This document shows, piece after piece, positions 34,602 to 43,698 of a stretch of 47,736 bases of DNA. The notes under the pieces are model-generated. The model saw only the letters and a program-made list of their open reading frames with translations. It did no database searches and was not told the DNA's origin. This DNA comes from Paracoccaceae bacterium (lineage in GTDB: Bacteria; Pseudomonadota; Alphaproteobacteria; Rhodobacterales; Rhodobacteraceae). The stretch covers positions 1-47,736 of the forward strand of contig JAKITO010000025.1 in assembly GCA_021648025.1 (NCBI GenBank), read 5' to 3'. Position 1 is the stretch's first letter. Each line of letters begins with the position of its first letter. The position numbers and the translations under genes were made by a program.

Positions 34602-37229
34602 TTATTCGATCACGTCAATATCATCGTTCGGCTTGCTCACGGCTTTCTTCTTTGGCGCGGCTTTTTTCTTCGCTGCTGGTTTCTTTTTCGCGGCGGCCTT
34701 TTTCTTGGGCGCTGCTTTCTTCTTGCCGCCACCCTTTTTGGCGGCCCGCTCAGCGATCAGTTGAACGGCAATGTCCATGGTAACATCCGCCGGTTCCGTG
34801 CCTTTGGGAATGGTGGCGTTAACCTTGTCCCACTTGACATAAGCGCCATAGCGCCCCTCCATCACATTAACCGGCCCGCCATTTTCAGGATGTTCGCCCA
34901 GTTCAAACAACGGTTTTGCCGCCGTGCGCCCACGCCCCGGCCCTTTGGCGCGTTTTTCGGCAATCACTTCTACGGCGCGGTTCATGCCGATGGTGAACAC
35001 TTCCTCAATGTCGGGGATATTGGCGTATAATTTCGCCTCTTTGCCCGCATCATCCAGGGTCGTGTGCAATACATAAGGCCCGAACCGCCCCAGATTGGTG
35101 TGAATTGTGCCGCCCTCGGGATGATCCCCGACAAACCGCGGCAGGGACAACAATGTCACCGCCTTTTCCAGCGTCATATCCTCTGTCGTCCATCCCTTGG
35201 GCAACGATGCCCTTGGTGGCTTTTTAACCTCTTCGGTCGGCTCGCCCCGCTGAACATACGGCCCGAACCGACCCGTTTTCAGAGAAATCTCGTCGCCCTG
35301 ATCTTCGCCCAGAACCCTTTCGTCGCCATCTGCCGCGTCCCCGGCAATGGGCCGGGTGAACCGGCACTCCGGGTAATTGCCACAGCCGACAAACCCGCCG
35401 GTGCGGGATGTTTTCAGATGCAATCGCCCCTCGCCGCATTTGGGACAGATACGCGGATCAGTCCCGTCTTCGCGTGGGGGGTACAATTGCGATGCCAAGG
35501 CCGCGTCCAGCACATCCAGCACCTGGGTGATCCGCAATTCTGACGTCTCGGCAATAGCGGCGGAAAAATCCACCCAGAACCGGCTTAGCACCTTTTTGTA
35601 GTCCCGGTTGCCGGCCGAAACATCGTCCAGCTCTTCCTCAAGATTGGCGGTGAATTCATAACCGACATACTGACGAAAGAAGTTCAGCAGAAAGATGGTG
35701 ACAATCCGCCCCTTATCCTCGGGGATCAGCCGGTTTTTGTCCTTGCGCACATATTCCCGGTCCTGGATCGTGGTAATCACACTGGCATAGGTCGAAGGCC
35801 GCCCGATCCCAAGTTCCTCCATCCGCTTGACCAATGTCGCCTCGGTATAGCGCGGTGGTGGCTGGGTGAAATGCTGCTCGGGGCTGACCGACCGCTTGTC
35901 CGCCTTCTCGTTCGCCGTGATCTGGGGCAAACGCTTGTCATCATCATCGACAACCGTATCGTCGCGGCCCTCTTCATAAACCCTCATGAACCCGTCAAAC
36001 AACACGACCTGCCCGGTGGCGCGCAGACCCACTTGGGCGTCCGCACTGCCAATTTCCACCGTCGTGCGTTCAAGCCGCGCACTCGCCATCTGACAGGCCA
36101 GTGTCCGCTTCCAGATCAGGTCGTACAACTTCCTCTGGTCCGGCTCACTCAGCTTGATCGCGCTTGCGTCCCTGGCCATCTCGGTCGGGCGAATACATTC
36201 ATGCGCTTCCTGCGCATTCTTTGCCTTGTTCTTGTAGATCCGCGGGGACGACGGCACATAATCGCTGCCATAGCGATCCTTGATCGCATCGCGTGCGGCC
36301 GCAACCGCCTCGGGTGCCATGTCAATCCCGTCGGTCCGCATATAGGTAATGTGCCCGGCCTCATATAACCGTTGTGCGGTACTCATGGTTTGACGCGCAC
36401 CCATGCCAAACTTGCGGCTGGCCTCTTGTTGCAGGGTCGACGTCATGAACGGCGCACTGGGGTTGCGGCTGGCGGGTTTGGCCTCGACCGACTGTACGGT
36501 CAGATCACGCGACGTCACCGCCTGCACCGCCAATTCGGCAGCGGTATCATTCTCAAGATCAAACTTGGTCAGCTTCTGGCCGGCCAACGACGTCAGCCGC
36601 GCCTCATATTCCTGTCCGCGTGGGCTGGCCAGTATGGCCTTGACGCTCCAGTATTCACGCGGGTTGAACGCCTCGATCTCCATCTCGCGTTCTACAATCA
36701 TGCGCAGGCAAACCGACTGGACCCGCCCCGCCGACTTGGCGCCGGGCAGTTTGCGCCACAAAACCGGTGAAAGATTAAAGCCGACAAGGTAATCCAAAGC
36801 GCGCCGTGCCAGGTAAGCGTCGACCAATGGCTGATCCACCTGACGCGGGTTCTTCATTGCCTCGGTGACGGCCGTTTTGGTGATCGCGTTGAACACTACC
36901 CGGCTGACCGGCGTGTCCTTCTTGATGATCTTGCGCTTGCGCAAGGCCTGTTCCAGATGCCAGCTGATTGCTTCGCCTTCGCGGTCCGGGTCGGTGGCGA
37001 GGATCAGTTCATTGTCGGCCTTAAGCGCGTCGGCGATGGCTTTGACATGCTTGCGACTGTCATAGCCGATCTCCCATTTCATCTCGAAATCGTTATCGGT
37101 ATCGACCGATCCATCCTTGGGCGGAAGGTCGCGAACATGCCCGTATGAGGCCAGAACCGTGAACCCAGGACCAAGATATTTCTCGATTGTTTTAGCTTTG
37201 GCAGGCGATTCTACAACAACTACAGGCAT
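34602..37229 (-). CDS. topA: DNA topoisomerase I
   Basis: An 875-residue type IA topoisomerase that relaxes negative supercoils. An N-terminal TOPRIM domain (PVVVVESPAKAKTIEKYLG, ATDPDREGEAISWHLE) is followed by the catalytic core with the active Tyr at about residue 296 in YMRTDGIDM. A C4 zinc finger (CPKCGEG then CGNYPEC) and further finger-like repeats without cysteines (LGRFGPYV, GRYGAYVKW) follow. The last 45 residues are a Lys/Ala/Pro tail (KKKAAPKKKAAAKKKPAAKK), histone-H1-like and likely to bind DNA. dprA lies upstream on the same strand. Confidence 0.97.
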   Translation of the reverse strand: MPVVVVESPAKAKTIEKYLGPGFTVLASYGHVRDLPPKDGSVDTDNDFEMKWEIGYDSRKHVKAIADALKADNELILATDPDREGEAISWHLEQALRKRKIIKKDTPVSRVVFNAITKTAVTEAMKNPRQVDQPLVDAYLARRALDYLVGFNLSPVLWRKLPGAKSAGRVQSVCLRMIVEREMEIEAFNPREYWSVKAILASPRGQEYEARLTSLAGQKLTKFDLENDTAAELAVQAVTSRDLTVQSVEAKPASRNPSAPFMTSTLQQEASRKFGMGARQTMSTAQRLYEAGHITYMRTDGIDMAPEAVAAARDAIKDRYGSDYVPSSPRIYKNKAKNAQEAHECIRPTEMARDASAIKLSEPDQRKLYDLIWKRTLACQMASARLERTTVEIGSADAQVGLRATGQVVLFDGFMRVYEEGRDDTVVDDDDKRLPQITANEKADKRSVSPEQHFTQPPPRYTEATLVKRMEELGIGRPSTYASVITTIQDREYVRKDKNRLIPEDKGRIVTIFLLNFFRQYVGYEFTANLEEELDDVSAGNRDYKKVLSRFWVDFSAAIAETSELRITQVLDVLDAALASQLYPPREDGTDPRICPKCGEGRLHLKTSRTGGFVGCGNYPECRFTRPIAGDAADGDERVLGEDQGDEISLKTGRFGPYVQRGEPTEEVKKPPRASLPKGWTTEDMTLEKAVTLLSLPRFVGDHPEGGTIHTNLGRFGPYVLHTTLDDAGKEAKLYANIPDIEEVFTIGMNRAVEVIAEKRAKGPGRGRTAAKPLFELGEHPENGGPVNVMEGRYGAYVKWDKVNATIPKGTEPADVTMDIAVQLIAERAAKKGGGKKKAAPKKKAAAKKKPAAKKKAAPKKKAVSKPNDDIDVIE

Positions 37230-37354
37230 TTAGATCGTTACCTCATTGGGAATATGCATCGGTCTATGGTCGCGCTTGATGTGCGACGCAAGAGGGGAAT
37301 GTCAATCCTAAAGTATCCGTCTTGGTCAAGCCAGCTTTGGCTGCCCTTTTCGCC

Positions 37355-38515
37355 CTAATTCGCCAATGACAACAGCCCGCCTGCGCGGCGTTCGATTTTG
37401 CCGTCCAGTTCCAGATCAGTCAACGCCGGCCCAACCCGCCCTGCCGAAGCCGCCAGGTCGCGGATCAACTGATCCTCGGCCATGGGCGAGGGGCCAAGCC
37501 GGTTCAGGATTTGTTGATGCAAGGCTGCGGTTTCTTTCAGGCTGCGTTTTTGTGGTGGTGGCGCGGGAGGGGTCAGATCGGTCAAAAGATCACCCTGCGC
37601 CGGTGCCTGCACCATTTTGGCCAAGGCCGGAAGGGCCGCAACCACATCATCAGCACTGCGCACCAATTGCGCACCATCGCGGATCAGCATGTTGCACCCG
37701 GCAGCGCGGGCATCAAACGGGTGCCCCGGCACCGCCAATACTTCGCGCCCTTGATCCAGCGAATCACGCGCGGTAATCAGGCTGCCGGATTTTGACGCGG
37801 CCTCGACCACCACTACGGCCCGGGCCACCCCGGAAATGATCCGGTTGCGGGTTGGAAAATGCCGTGCCTGCGGCGTGACACCCATGGGTTGTTCAGAAAT
37901 GCGTAACCCCTGCCGGGCAATATCCAGTGCCAGATTGGTGTTCTCAGACGGGTAAATCACATCGACGCCGCCCGCCATTACCGCAATGGTCCCGCTTTTC
38001 AAAGACGCCAGATGCGCCGCCGTATCCACGCCGCGCGCCAGTCCTGAGGCAATAACATACCCCTGCGCACCCAGATCATGGGCCAACGATCGCGCCATTC
38101 GCGTACCCAACGACGAAGCATTTCGCGCCCCCACAAGGGCAATAATCGGTTTCAGCAAAAGACTGGCATCGCCAATTGCCCACAGTAACGGCGGGGCATC
38201 TGATATTTCCGCCAACCAATCGGGATAATCCGGCGCCCCAAGGCACAAAAGCCGCGCACGCGCGACTTTTGCGGCCTTGATTTCGGCGTCTATCACACCA
38301 GCAGGGCATATTTCATACCCCTTAATGCCGGCGTTCGCTGCCACTTCAGGCAGCGCGGCAAGCGCATTCTGCGCTGTGCCATGTTCGGCGATCAGCCGGT
38401 GAAACGTCGCAACTCCAACCTTTCGTGAACGCAAGAGACGAAGCCACGCAAACCGATCTTCTTCCGTGGTGGGTGGGAGTGGGGGGTGAATGGAAGAATT
38501 TCTGTCCTCAGTCAT
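37355..38515 (-). CDS. dprA: DNA-processing protein DprA
   Basis: A 386-residue cytoplasmic protein that loads RecA on incoming single-stranded DNA during natural transformation. It has an N-terminal helical domain, then the Rossmann-like DprA core: LVGARNASSLGTRMAR, SGLARGVDTAAHLASLKSG, MAGGVDVIYPSENTNL, FPTRNRIISGVARAVVVVEA and PGHPFDARAAGCNMLIRDGA. A C-terminal winged-helix domain (about 320-386) completes it. The dprA-topA order is common in alphaproteobacteria. Confidence 0.95.
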   Translation of the reverse strand: MTEDRNSSIHPPLPPTTEEDRFAWLRLLRSRKVGVATFHRLIAEHGTAQNALAALPEVAANAGIKGYEICPAGVIDAEIKAAKVARARLLCLGAPDYPDWLAEISDAPPLLWAIGDASLLLKPIIALVGARNASSLGTRMARSLAHDLGAQGYVIASGLARGVDTAAHLASLKSGTIAVMAGGVDVIYPSENTNLALDIARQGLRISEQPMGVTPQARHFPTRNRIISGVARAVVVVEAASKSGSLITARDSLDQGREVLAVPGHPFDARAAGCNMLIRDGAQLVRSADDVVAALPALAKMVQAPAQGDLLTDLTPPAPPPQKRSLKETAALHQQILNRLGPSPMAEDQLIRDLAASAGRVGPALTDLELDGKIERRAGGLLSLAN

Positions 38516-38741
38516 CCGGTGGCTCCGCCTGCTTGCACTACAGGTTTAATCCCGACACGGTTAACAGGTCATGAATCCCGGCGAATTTTTCTAAGTTTTT
38601 CCAAAAAGTCCGGTTAAGCCCGGGGAACCGATTACTTTCAAAGGGTTTTTTCGGCCCGCGTGGATCAAACTAGGGCGCGGGCAAGTCCCACAAAACAAGT
38701 TGGCCAGCAACAATGTTAACCAAGTGTTGAATACGCAATCG

Positions 38742-40367
38742 TCAGTGCCCGCCAAAAATCCCTGTACGCACCGAGTAGTTAACCGCCAATTCATAGTCCG
38801 GATCATCATCGCTATCCACCACCAGATGTCCGGCCTTGTTCAGCAACTTGTGACAATCCCGGCTGAGATGGCGCAGCTGGATCTGCTTGCCCAGCTCTTG
38901 ATATTTCAGCGCCACCGCCTCGATCGCCTGCAACGCCGATTGGTCCACCACCCGGCTGTCAGCGAAATCAACCGTTACCTGATCGGGATCATTGGCCGGG
39001 TCAAACAATTCAATGAACCCCTCGGACGAGCCGAAAAACAGCGGCCCCTGCACGCGGTACACCTTGCCGAGGTCAGTTACATAAACCTCGGCATGAATCC
39101 GACGCGCATTGTTCCAGGCATAAGCCAGCGCCGAAACAATCACCCCGACAACCACCGCCACGGCCAGGTCTTCCATCACTGTCACAACGGTCACCAGCAC
39201 GGTGACAAAGGCGTCCATCAACGGCACCCGCGCCATGATTTTCAGCGAATTCCATGCGAACGTGCCAATCACCACCATGAACATCACACCCACAAGGGCG
39301 GCAAGCGGTATCTGTTCAATCACTGGCGAACCCACCAGAATGAACAGCAACAAAAACACCGCCGCCGCAACCCCCGCCAGCCGGGTCCGTCCGCCCGATT
39401 TCACGTTGATCATCGACTGCCCGATCATCGCACAACCGCCCATACCGCCGAAAAACCCGGTCGCGGTATTGGCCAGGCCCTGGGCAATACATTCCTGAGA
39501 CGCGCCACCGCGTTTGCCGGTTATCTCACCCACAAGGTTCAGTGTCAGAAGGCTTTCGATCAGACCAATTGCCGCCAGAATGACCGCGTAGGGCAGGATT
39601 ATCTGCAACATTTCCCAGCTTAGCGGCACCATCGGCACATGAAACGTCGGCAACCCGCCCTTGATTGACGCCAGATCGCCGACCCTTGGCACATCAAGGC
39701 CAAGCCCGATCACCAAAGCCGCAACCACACCGATCCCGGCCAGTGGCGCCGGGATTATCTTGGTCAGCCGTGGCATCACCCAGATCACCAGCATGGTCAG
39801 CCCGACCAGCCCAAGCATCCAGATCATCGGTTGACCACTGAGCCATTGGCCACCTGACAAGCCGTGTCCGGTATCACCCATACTGCCCGGCACCTTGAAC
39901 TGGCCCAGTTGCGCCAGAAAGATCACAATCGCCAGCCCGTTCACGAACCCAAGCATCACGGGATGCGGCACCAGACGGATAAACCGGCCCCACTGCATCA
40001 CCCCGGCAAAGACCTGCAACAGCCCCATCAAAACCACCGTGGCAAACAGATATTCAACCCCGTGCTGCGCCACCAGGGCCACCATCACCACCGCCAAAGC
40101 ACCCGTGGCCCCGGAAATCATCCCCGGCCGCCCGCCGATCAGCGCGGTGATCAGCCCGACCATGAAGGCCGCATAAAGCCCCACCAAAGGGTTCACCCCG
40201 GCGACAAAGGCAAACGCCACCGCCTCGGGCACAAGGGCCAGCGACACGGTCAGCCCCGACAGCAGTTCAATCCCCACCCGCGAGGGGGTGAACCCTTCGT
40301 CAGGGCTCCAGCGCAGATCGGGCATGACAATGCGTTTGGCAAACGAAGCCAGAAGGGCTCGGGGCAT
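38742..40367 (-). CDS. SulP family anion transporter with STAS domain
   Basis: A 541-residue inner-membrane protein. The ATG at 40367 is chosen over a start at 40475 because AGGA lies about 8 bases upstream and the extra N-terminus is not family-like. About ten or more membrane segments include GLTVSLALVPEAVAFAFVAG and the SulP signature region GLYAAFMVGLITALIGGRPG. A cytoplasmic STAS domain (about 430-520, VDFADSRVVDQSALQAIEAV) follows. SulP proteins move sulfate or bicarbonate, often with sodium or protons. The substrate cannot be told from sequence. The 226 bases after its stop hold a 7-bp inverted repeat (38654-38660 / 38676-38682), but no gene. Confidence 0.92.
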   Translation of the reverse strand: MPRALLASFAKRIVMPDLRWSPDEGFTPSRVGIELLSGLTVSLALVPEAVAFAFVAGVNPLVGLYAAFMVGLITALIGGRPGMISGATGALAVVMVALVAQHGVEYLFATVVLMGLLQVFAGVMQWGRFIRLVPHPVMLGFVNGLAIVIFLAQLGQFKVPGSMGDTGHGLSGGQWLSGQPMIWMLGLVGLTMLVIWVMPRLTKIIPAPLAGIGVVAALVIGLGLDVPRVGDLASIKGGLPTFHVPMVPLSWEMLQIILPYAVILAAIGLIESLLTLNLVGEITGKRGGASQECIAQGLANTATGFFGGMGGCAMIGQSMINVKSGGRTRLAGVAAAVFLLLFILVGSPVIEQIPLAALVGVMFMVVIGTFAWNSLKIMARVPLMDAFVTVLVTVVTVMEDLAVAVVVGVIVSALAYAWNNARRIHAEVYVTDLGKVYRVQGPLFFGSSEGFIELFDPANDPDQVTVDFADSRVVDQSALQAIEAVALKYQELGKQIQLRHLSRDCHKLLNKAGHLVVDSDDDPDYELAVNYSVRTGIFGGH

Positions 40368-40756
40368 GGGGGTATCCTGTGGTGAAACCTGTCGCGTGTC
40401 GAAACGACGTCTATACGGGGGTCCGGTGCAAAGCGCCATATCACGCGGCAAATGTCCGGTATGTGTGGGCGTCATAGCAGAGCATGGTTAAAATGCACGG
40501 TTTTCTTGCGGTTTTCTTAGCGATAATTGGTAACATCGGGCTTGCGCCTTCCATTCTGCCATTTCGTGGCCAACCGAACGCGGCGTAGGGTGCGCATTTT
40601 GCGCACCACCTTGCGAAAAATGGCACGCAAATGCCAATCCGGGCCGGTTGTGACTTTCTTGCCAAAGTCATCACTGGCGTCACGTTCAAAGGCGGAATTG
40701 AAACTATACAAAGCCGCCGGAACGCAGCACGACCACCCCCCCCCAACCCACCAGAT
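40368..40756. other. Gene-free region upstream of the 324-residue unknown protein
   Basis: No gene is supported. A perfect palindromic hairpin, GGTGCGCA/TGCGCACC around TTT, lies at 40589-40607. This GGTGCGC palindrome looks like short intergenic palindromes I associate with Rhodobacterales, but copy number needs a genome search. A run of nine C is at 40736-40744. Overlapping frames in this stretch have no recognisable protein. Confidence 0.55.
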
Positions 40757-40785
40757 TTGACAGTAAGCCAAGGCCCCGGTACTTT
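40757..40785 (+). promoter_or_regulatory. Candidate sigma-70 promoter for the unknown protein
   Basis: A consensus TTGACA (40757-40762) is followed after exactly 17 bases by TACTTT (40780-40785). That puts transcription start near 40792, giving a leader of about 47 bases before the ATG at 40839. A nine-C tract ends 12 bases upstream of the -35, where changes in its length could alter expression. Confidence 0.5.
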
Positions 40786-40838
40786 GAAAACATCAATAAT
40801 AATGGTGGTTTGATGTGTAACGTGTAAGGGATTTAAAG

Positions 40839-41813
40839 ATGGATATTGCCACTGCTCAAGCGTTTATCGCAAACTCAAGCATTCAACGCTATGTCAATCG
40901 CATAGACGCCGACGCACAGACAGCACTTGATGAAATGTCTGCAAATGCCTCTGCGCTCTCGATGTTGCCGTCCAGCTTTCGCACCGAATATCGCCGAGAC
41001 GCCACTGCGTTGGAACGCGCTTGGGATGAATTTAATCTACAATGGATGCGAATTGACCGTGGCCAAGCCCAAAATGGCCGCGCTGCGATGAACGCCTACA
41101 GCCGCTATGTTTTGACATTGGGTATCCTTGAGCAGCAAAACAATCGGTTTGGGGCCTATGTTCGGGCGCGTGCATTTGTGTTGCTGTCGACGCTTTCGGC
41201 GGCCTATCTGCGTCATGCCAAACGCATACGCAAACATATGCTCCGAGATGTCGCCTTCTTGAATTCACTGGGCCGGGAACTTCAACGCGCCCGACGAGAA
41301 CTTAGGGGGGCCGAAGCCCAACGTGCGATCAATGCGGCGATTTCGGCCGTCAGCCTGTGCATTGCGGTTTCGACACTTGGGGCAGGGTTGGCGATTGCGG
41401 CCGGTATCATGGCGGTGCAAACGGCAGTAGATGCGGCATTGGGGCCTTCTGGTCCAAGCCTGTCCGGCGCTGCGGTAAATGCAACAGGGGATTTGGTTGG
41501 CCTTCCCGGAGCGATGCGACCTGGCCTGGCGCGGTTCGGCGGCGCCACCACCGGGATAATCAGTTTTTCAATGGACACTGATGAAGTGGCATTGGCAGAA
41601 AGCAATATATCGACAATTCGCACTATGATGGAGCAATACAATCGCGCCGCCCCCGGTTTGCAGCGAATGTTGACGGCCGCGGCCCGCGACGTCACGCTGG
41701 CCCAGGGGATTTACGAAGGTGCTGTGCGAGAGGCCCGCACCCAGGCCCGCAATTTCCGATCCCACGAAAGTCAACGCCGCGGATTGTTACGGGAACTGTC
41801 ACGACTGCGCTAA
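40839..41813 (+). CDS. Unrecognised 324-residue helical protein with a hydrophobic hairpin core
   Basis: No family is recognised. The AAGGGA before the ATG and steady codon use support a real gene. Residues 1-160 are charged and helical with coiled-coil character and many Arg (RHAKRIRKHMLRD, GRELQRARRELRGAEAQR). Residues about 163-200 are a long Ala/Gly-rich apolar stretch (LCIAVSTLGAGLAIAAGI), followed by a Gly/Pro/Ser turn (GPSGPSLSG, about 202-210) and a second mildly apolar part to about 243. Residues 250-324 return to charged helices. There is no signal peptide. The layout (helices, apolar hairpin, helices) is like alpha-helical pore-forming or membrane-inserting toxins and effectors; this is architecture only. 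It stands alone between a SulP transporter gene and the mtnP operon. Confidence 0.8.
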   Translation: MDIATAQAFIANSSIQRYVNRIDADAQTALDEMSANASALSMLPSSFRTEYRRDATALERAWDEFNLQWMRIDRGQAQNGRAAMNAYSRYVLTLGILEQQNNRFGAYVRARAFVLLSTLSAAYLRHAKRIRKHMLRDVAFLNSLGRELQRARRELRGAEAQRAINAAISAVSLCIAVSTLGAGLAIAAGIMAVQTAVDAALGPSGPSLSGAAVNATGDLVGLPGAMRPGLARFGGATTGIISFSMDTDEVALAESNISTIRTMMEQYNRAAPGLQRMLTAAARDVTLAQGIYEGAVREARTQARNFRSHESQRRGLLRELSRLR

Positions 41814-42157
41814 CTGAACGGCGTTCCTGTTCCCGGATTGGTTGATTATTGCCCCTATGGAAATCACTTTTCTGACCCTGCGCATTGGTTTCTTCAATCT
41901 TGGACCAACGCTTTAAAGGAGAGGCATTGAAGAAGCTTTGGTGGACTTCTCAGAGTTTATTATTTCTTGTGCCCGAACCAGGCAGGTATTGGCCGGGTCT
42001 GCTTTGAACAGGGTGATCCGATAAGGATAAGGATAGGGAGAAACCGGAAAAAGCTGTGATGGCGCGGATATGCACGCGCGGCACACTCCATTTCGGCGGT
42101 TGATTTCCCGCTCATTCCCCGGCACCATTCCAGGCGAAACCCAATCCGGAGACCTTC
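41814..42157 (+). other. Gene-free region upstream of mtnP
   Basis: There is no supported gene in these 344 bases. An AAAGGAGAG at about 41915-41923 is followed by a TTG (41927) that opens a 27-codon frame, and the neighbouring frame reads EEALVDFSEFIISCARTRQV before a stop near 42024. Either could be a tiny peptide or a gene relic, but neither has a good start. The promoter of the mtnP-lysE-apt run should be here. Confidence 0.4.
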
Positions 42158-43048
42158 ATGACCAACACCAAAATCGGCATCATCGGCGGGTCGGGGATAT
42201 ATGACATTGACGGGCTAAAGGGGGCCGAATGGGTGGAGGTTCAGACCCCTTGGGGCGCGCCTTCGGATGCCATTCTTACCGGATCACTGGGCGATGTCGA
42301 AATGGCGTTTCTGCCGCGCCACGGGCGGGGCCACGTCCATGCGCCAAGCGACGTGCCGTACCGCGCCAATATCGACGCGTTAAAGCGGCTGGGGGTGACG
42401 GATATCATCAGCGTTTCGGCCTGTGGATCGTTCCAAAATAAGATGGCGCCGGGGGACTTTGTCATTATAGATCAATATATTGACCGGACATTTGCCCGCA
42501 TCAAAAGTTTCTTCTCAAGTGGCTGCGTGGCGCATGTGAGCGTGGCGCACCCCACTTGCCGGCGTCTGGGTGACGCCTGTGAGGCGGCGGCGTTGGATGC
42601 GGGCATCAAGGTGCATCGGGGCGGCACATATCTGGCCATGGAAGGGCCGCAGTTTTCAACCCTGGCCGAGTCGCGCATGTACCGTGAACATTGGGGCGCG
42701 GACGTGATCGGCATGACCGGTATGCCGGAGGCCAAGCTCGCCCGCGAGGCCGAAATCTGCTATGCCTGCGTCGCCATGATCACCGATTACGACAGTTGGC
42801 ATCCGGATCACGGAGAGGTTGACGTGACGCAGATCATCGCCACCCTGACCACCAACGCTGCCAAAGGCCGGGACCTCGTCGGGCGGTTACCCGCCCTTCT
42901 AGGCAGTGACCGGGCGCTCTGCCCGCATGGCTGTGACCGGGCACTGGAATACGCGATCCTGACCGCGCCCGAGGCACGCGATCCAGAATTGCTGGCCAAG
43001 CTGGATGCGGTTGCCGGGCGGGTATTGTCCCCCACAGCCGGGGATTGA
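42158..43048 (+). CDS. mtnP: S-methyl-5'-thioadenosine phosphorylase
   Basis: A 296-residue cytoplasmic PNP/MTAP-family enzyme that splits methylthioadenosine (from polyamine synthesis) into adenine and methylthioribose 1-phosphate. IGIIGGSGIYDIDGLKGAEW begins the fold; PRHGRGHVHAPSDVPYRANI is the phosphate-binding signature; YLAMEGPQFSTLAESRMYR and IGMTGMPEAKLAREAEICY form the nucleoside pocket, with the Met-Thr-Gly-Met loop typical of MTA-specific enzymes. A Shine-Dalgarno GGAGA precedes the ATG. apt, two genes later, recycles the adenine. Confidence 0.94.
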   Translation: MTNTKIGIIGGSGIYDIDGLKGAEWVEVQTPWGAPSDAILTGSLGDVEMAFLPRHGRGHVHAPSDVPYRANIDALKRLGVTDIISVSACGSFQNKMAPGDFVIIDQYIDRTFARIKSFFSSGCVAHVSVAHPTCRRLGDACEAAALDAGIKVHRGGTYLAMEGPQFSTLAESRMYREHWGADVIGMTGMPEAKLAREAEICYACVAMITDYDSWHPDHGEVDVTQIIATLTTNAAKGRDLVGRLPALLGSDRALCPHGCDRALEYAILTAPEARDPELLAKLDAVAGRVLSPTAGD

Positions 43049-43051
43049 ACC

Positions 43052-43681
43052 ATGGAATTTGATATCTGGCTGGCGTTTGTTGCCGCCTCAATGATCCTGC
43101 TGCTGATCCCCGGACCAACCGTTCTGTTGGTGTTGAGCTATGCGCTGACAAAAGGCCGCCCGGTTGCCGTGGCCTCGGCCAGCGGTGTGGCATTGGGTGA
43201 TCTGATCGCCATGAGTGCCTCGCTGGCCGGGTTGGGGGCGTTGGTGATGACGTCCGCCACGTTGTTTATGGCGTTGAAATGGGTAGGTGCCGGGTATCTG
43301 ATCTGGCTTGGGCTGAAACTCTGGCGCAGTGCGCCCTCTGGTGGGTTGGCTGACATCGCAATGGAAAAGGGCGTAACGCCAAGGTCGGTGTTTACTCATA
43401 CAGCCATCGTGACGGCCCTGAACCCCAAGGGCATTGCGTTCTTCATCGCCTTTGTGCCCCAGTTCCTGCAACCGGGGGCGCCGCTTTTGCCGCAGTTTGC
43501 CATCCTGATTACCACGTTTGTCGGGCTGGCGGCGGGCAATGCAATGGCCTATGCGTTGCTGGCCGACCGTTTGCGCCGCTGGATCGACCGGCCGGGATTC
43601 AGTTTTGGCCTGACCCGGGTTGGCGGAGTGGCCCTTATGGGCATGGGTGTTGCCACCGCCGTCTTACGGCGACCAAGTTAG
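43052..43681 (+). CDS. LysE family translocator
   Basis: A 209-residue inner-membrane protein of the LysE/RhtB exporter family. There are about six membrane helices, with the family signature near the start ([20 protein letters not shown]) and [20 protein letters not shown] next. The [20 protein letters not shown] segment is also typical. Members export amino acids or similar small molecules. It sits 3 bases after mtnP and 17 bases before apt, so it is co-transcribed with purine salvage genes; its cargo could be linked to that pathway but is unknown. Confidence 0.9.
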   Translation: MEFDIWLAFVAASMILLLIPGPTVLLVLSYALTKGRPVAVASASGVALGDLIAMSASLAGLGALVMTSATLFMALKWVGAGYLIWLGLKLWRSAPSGGLADIAMEKGVTPRSVFTHTAIVTALNPKGIAFFIAFVPQFLQPGAPLLPQFAILITTFVGLAAGNAMAYALLADRLRRWIDRPGFSFGLTRVGGVALMGMGVATAVLRRPS

Positions 43682-43698
43682 AAAGAGAGGGGCGTTTC

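Noticed and set aside
38700-39623. 307-codon plus-strand frame over the SulP gene
   Set aside because: His/Gln/Arg-rich shadow of a membrane protein gene.
41913-42128. 71-codon minus-strand frame upstream of mtnP
   Set aside because: No ribosome site, no recognisable domain, and it covers the expected mtnP promoter.
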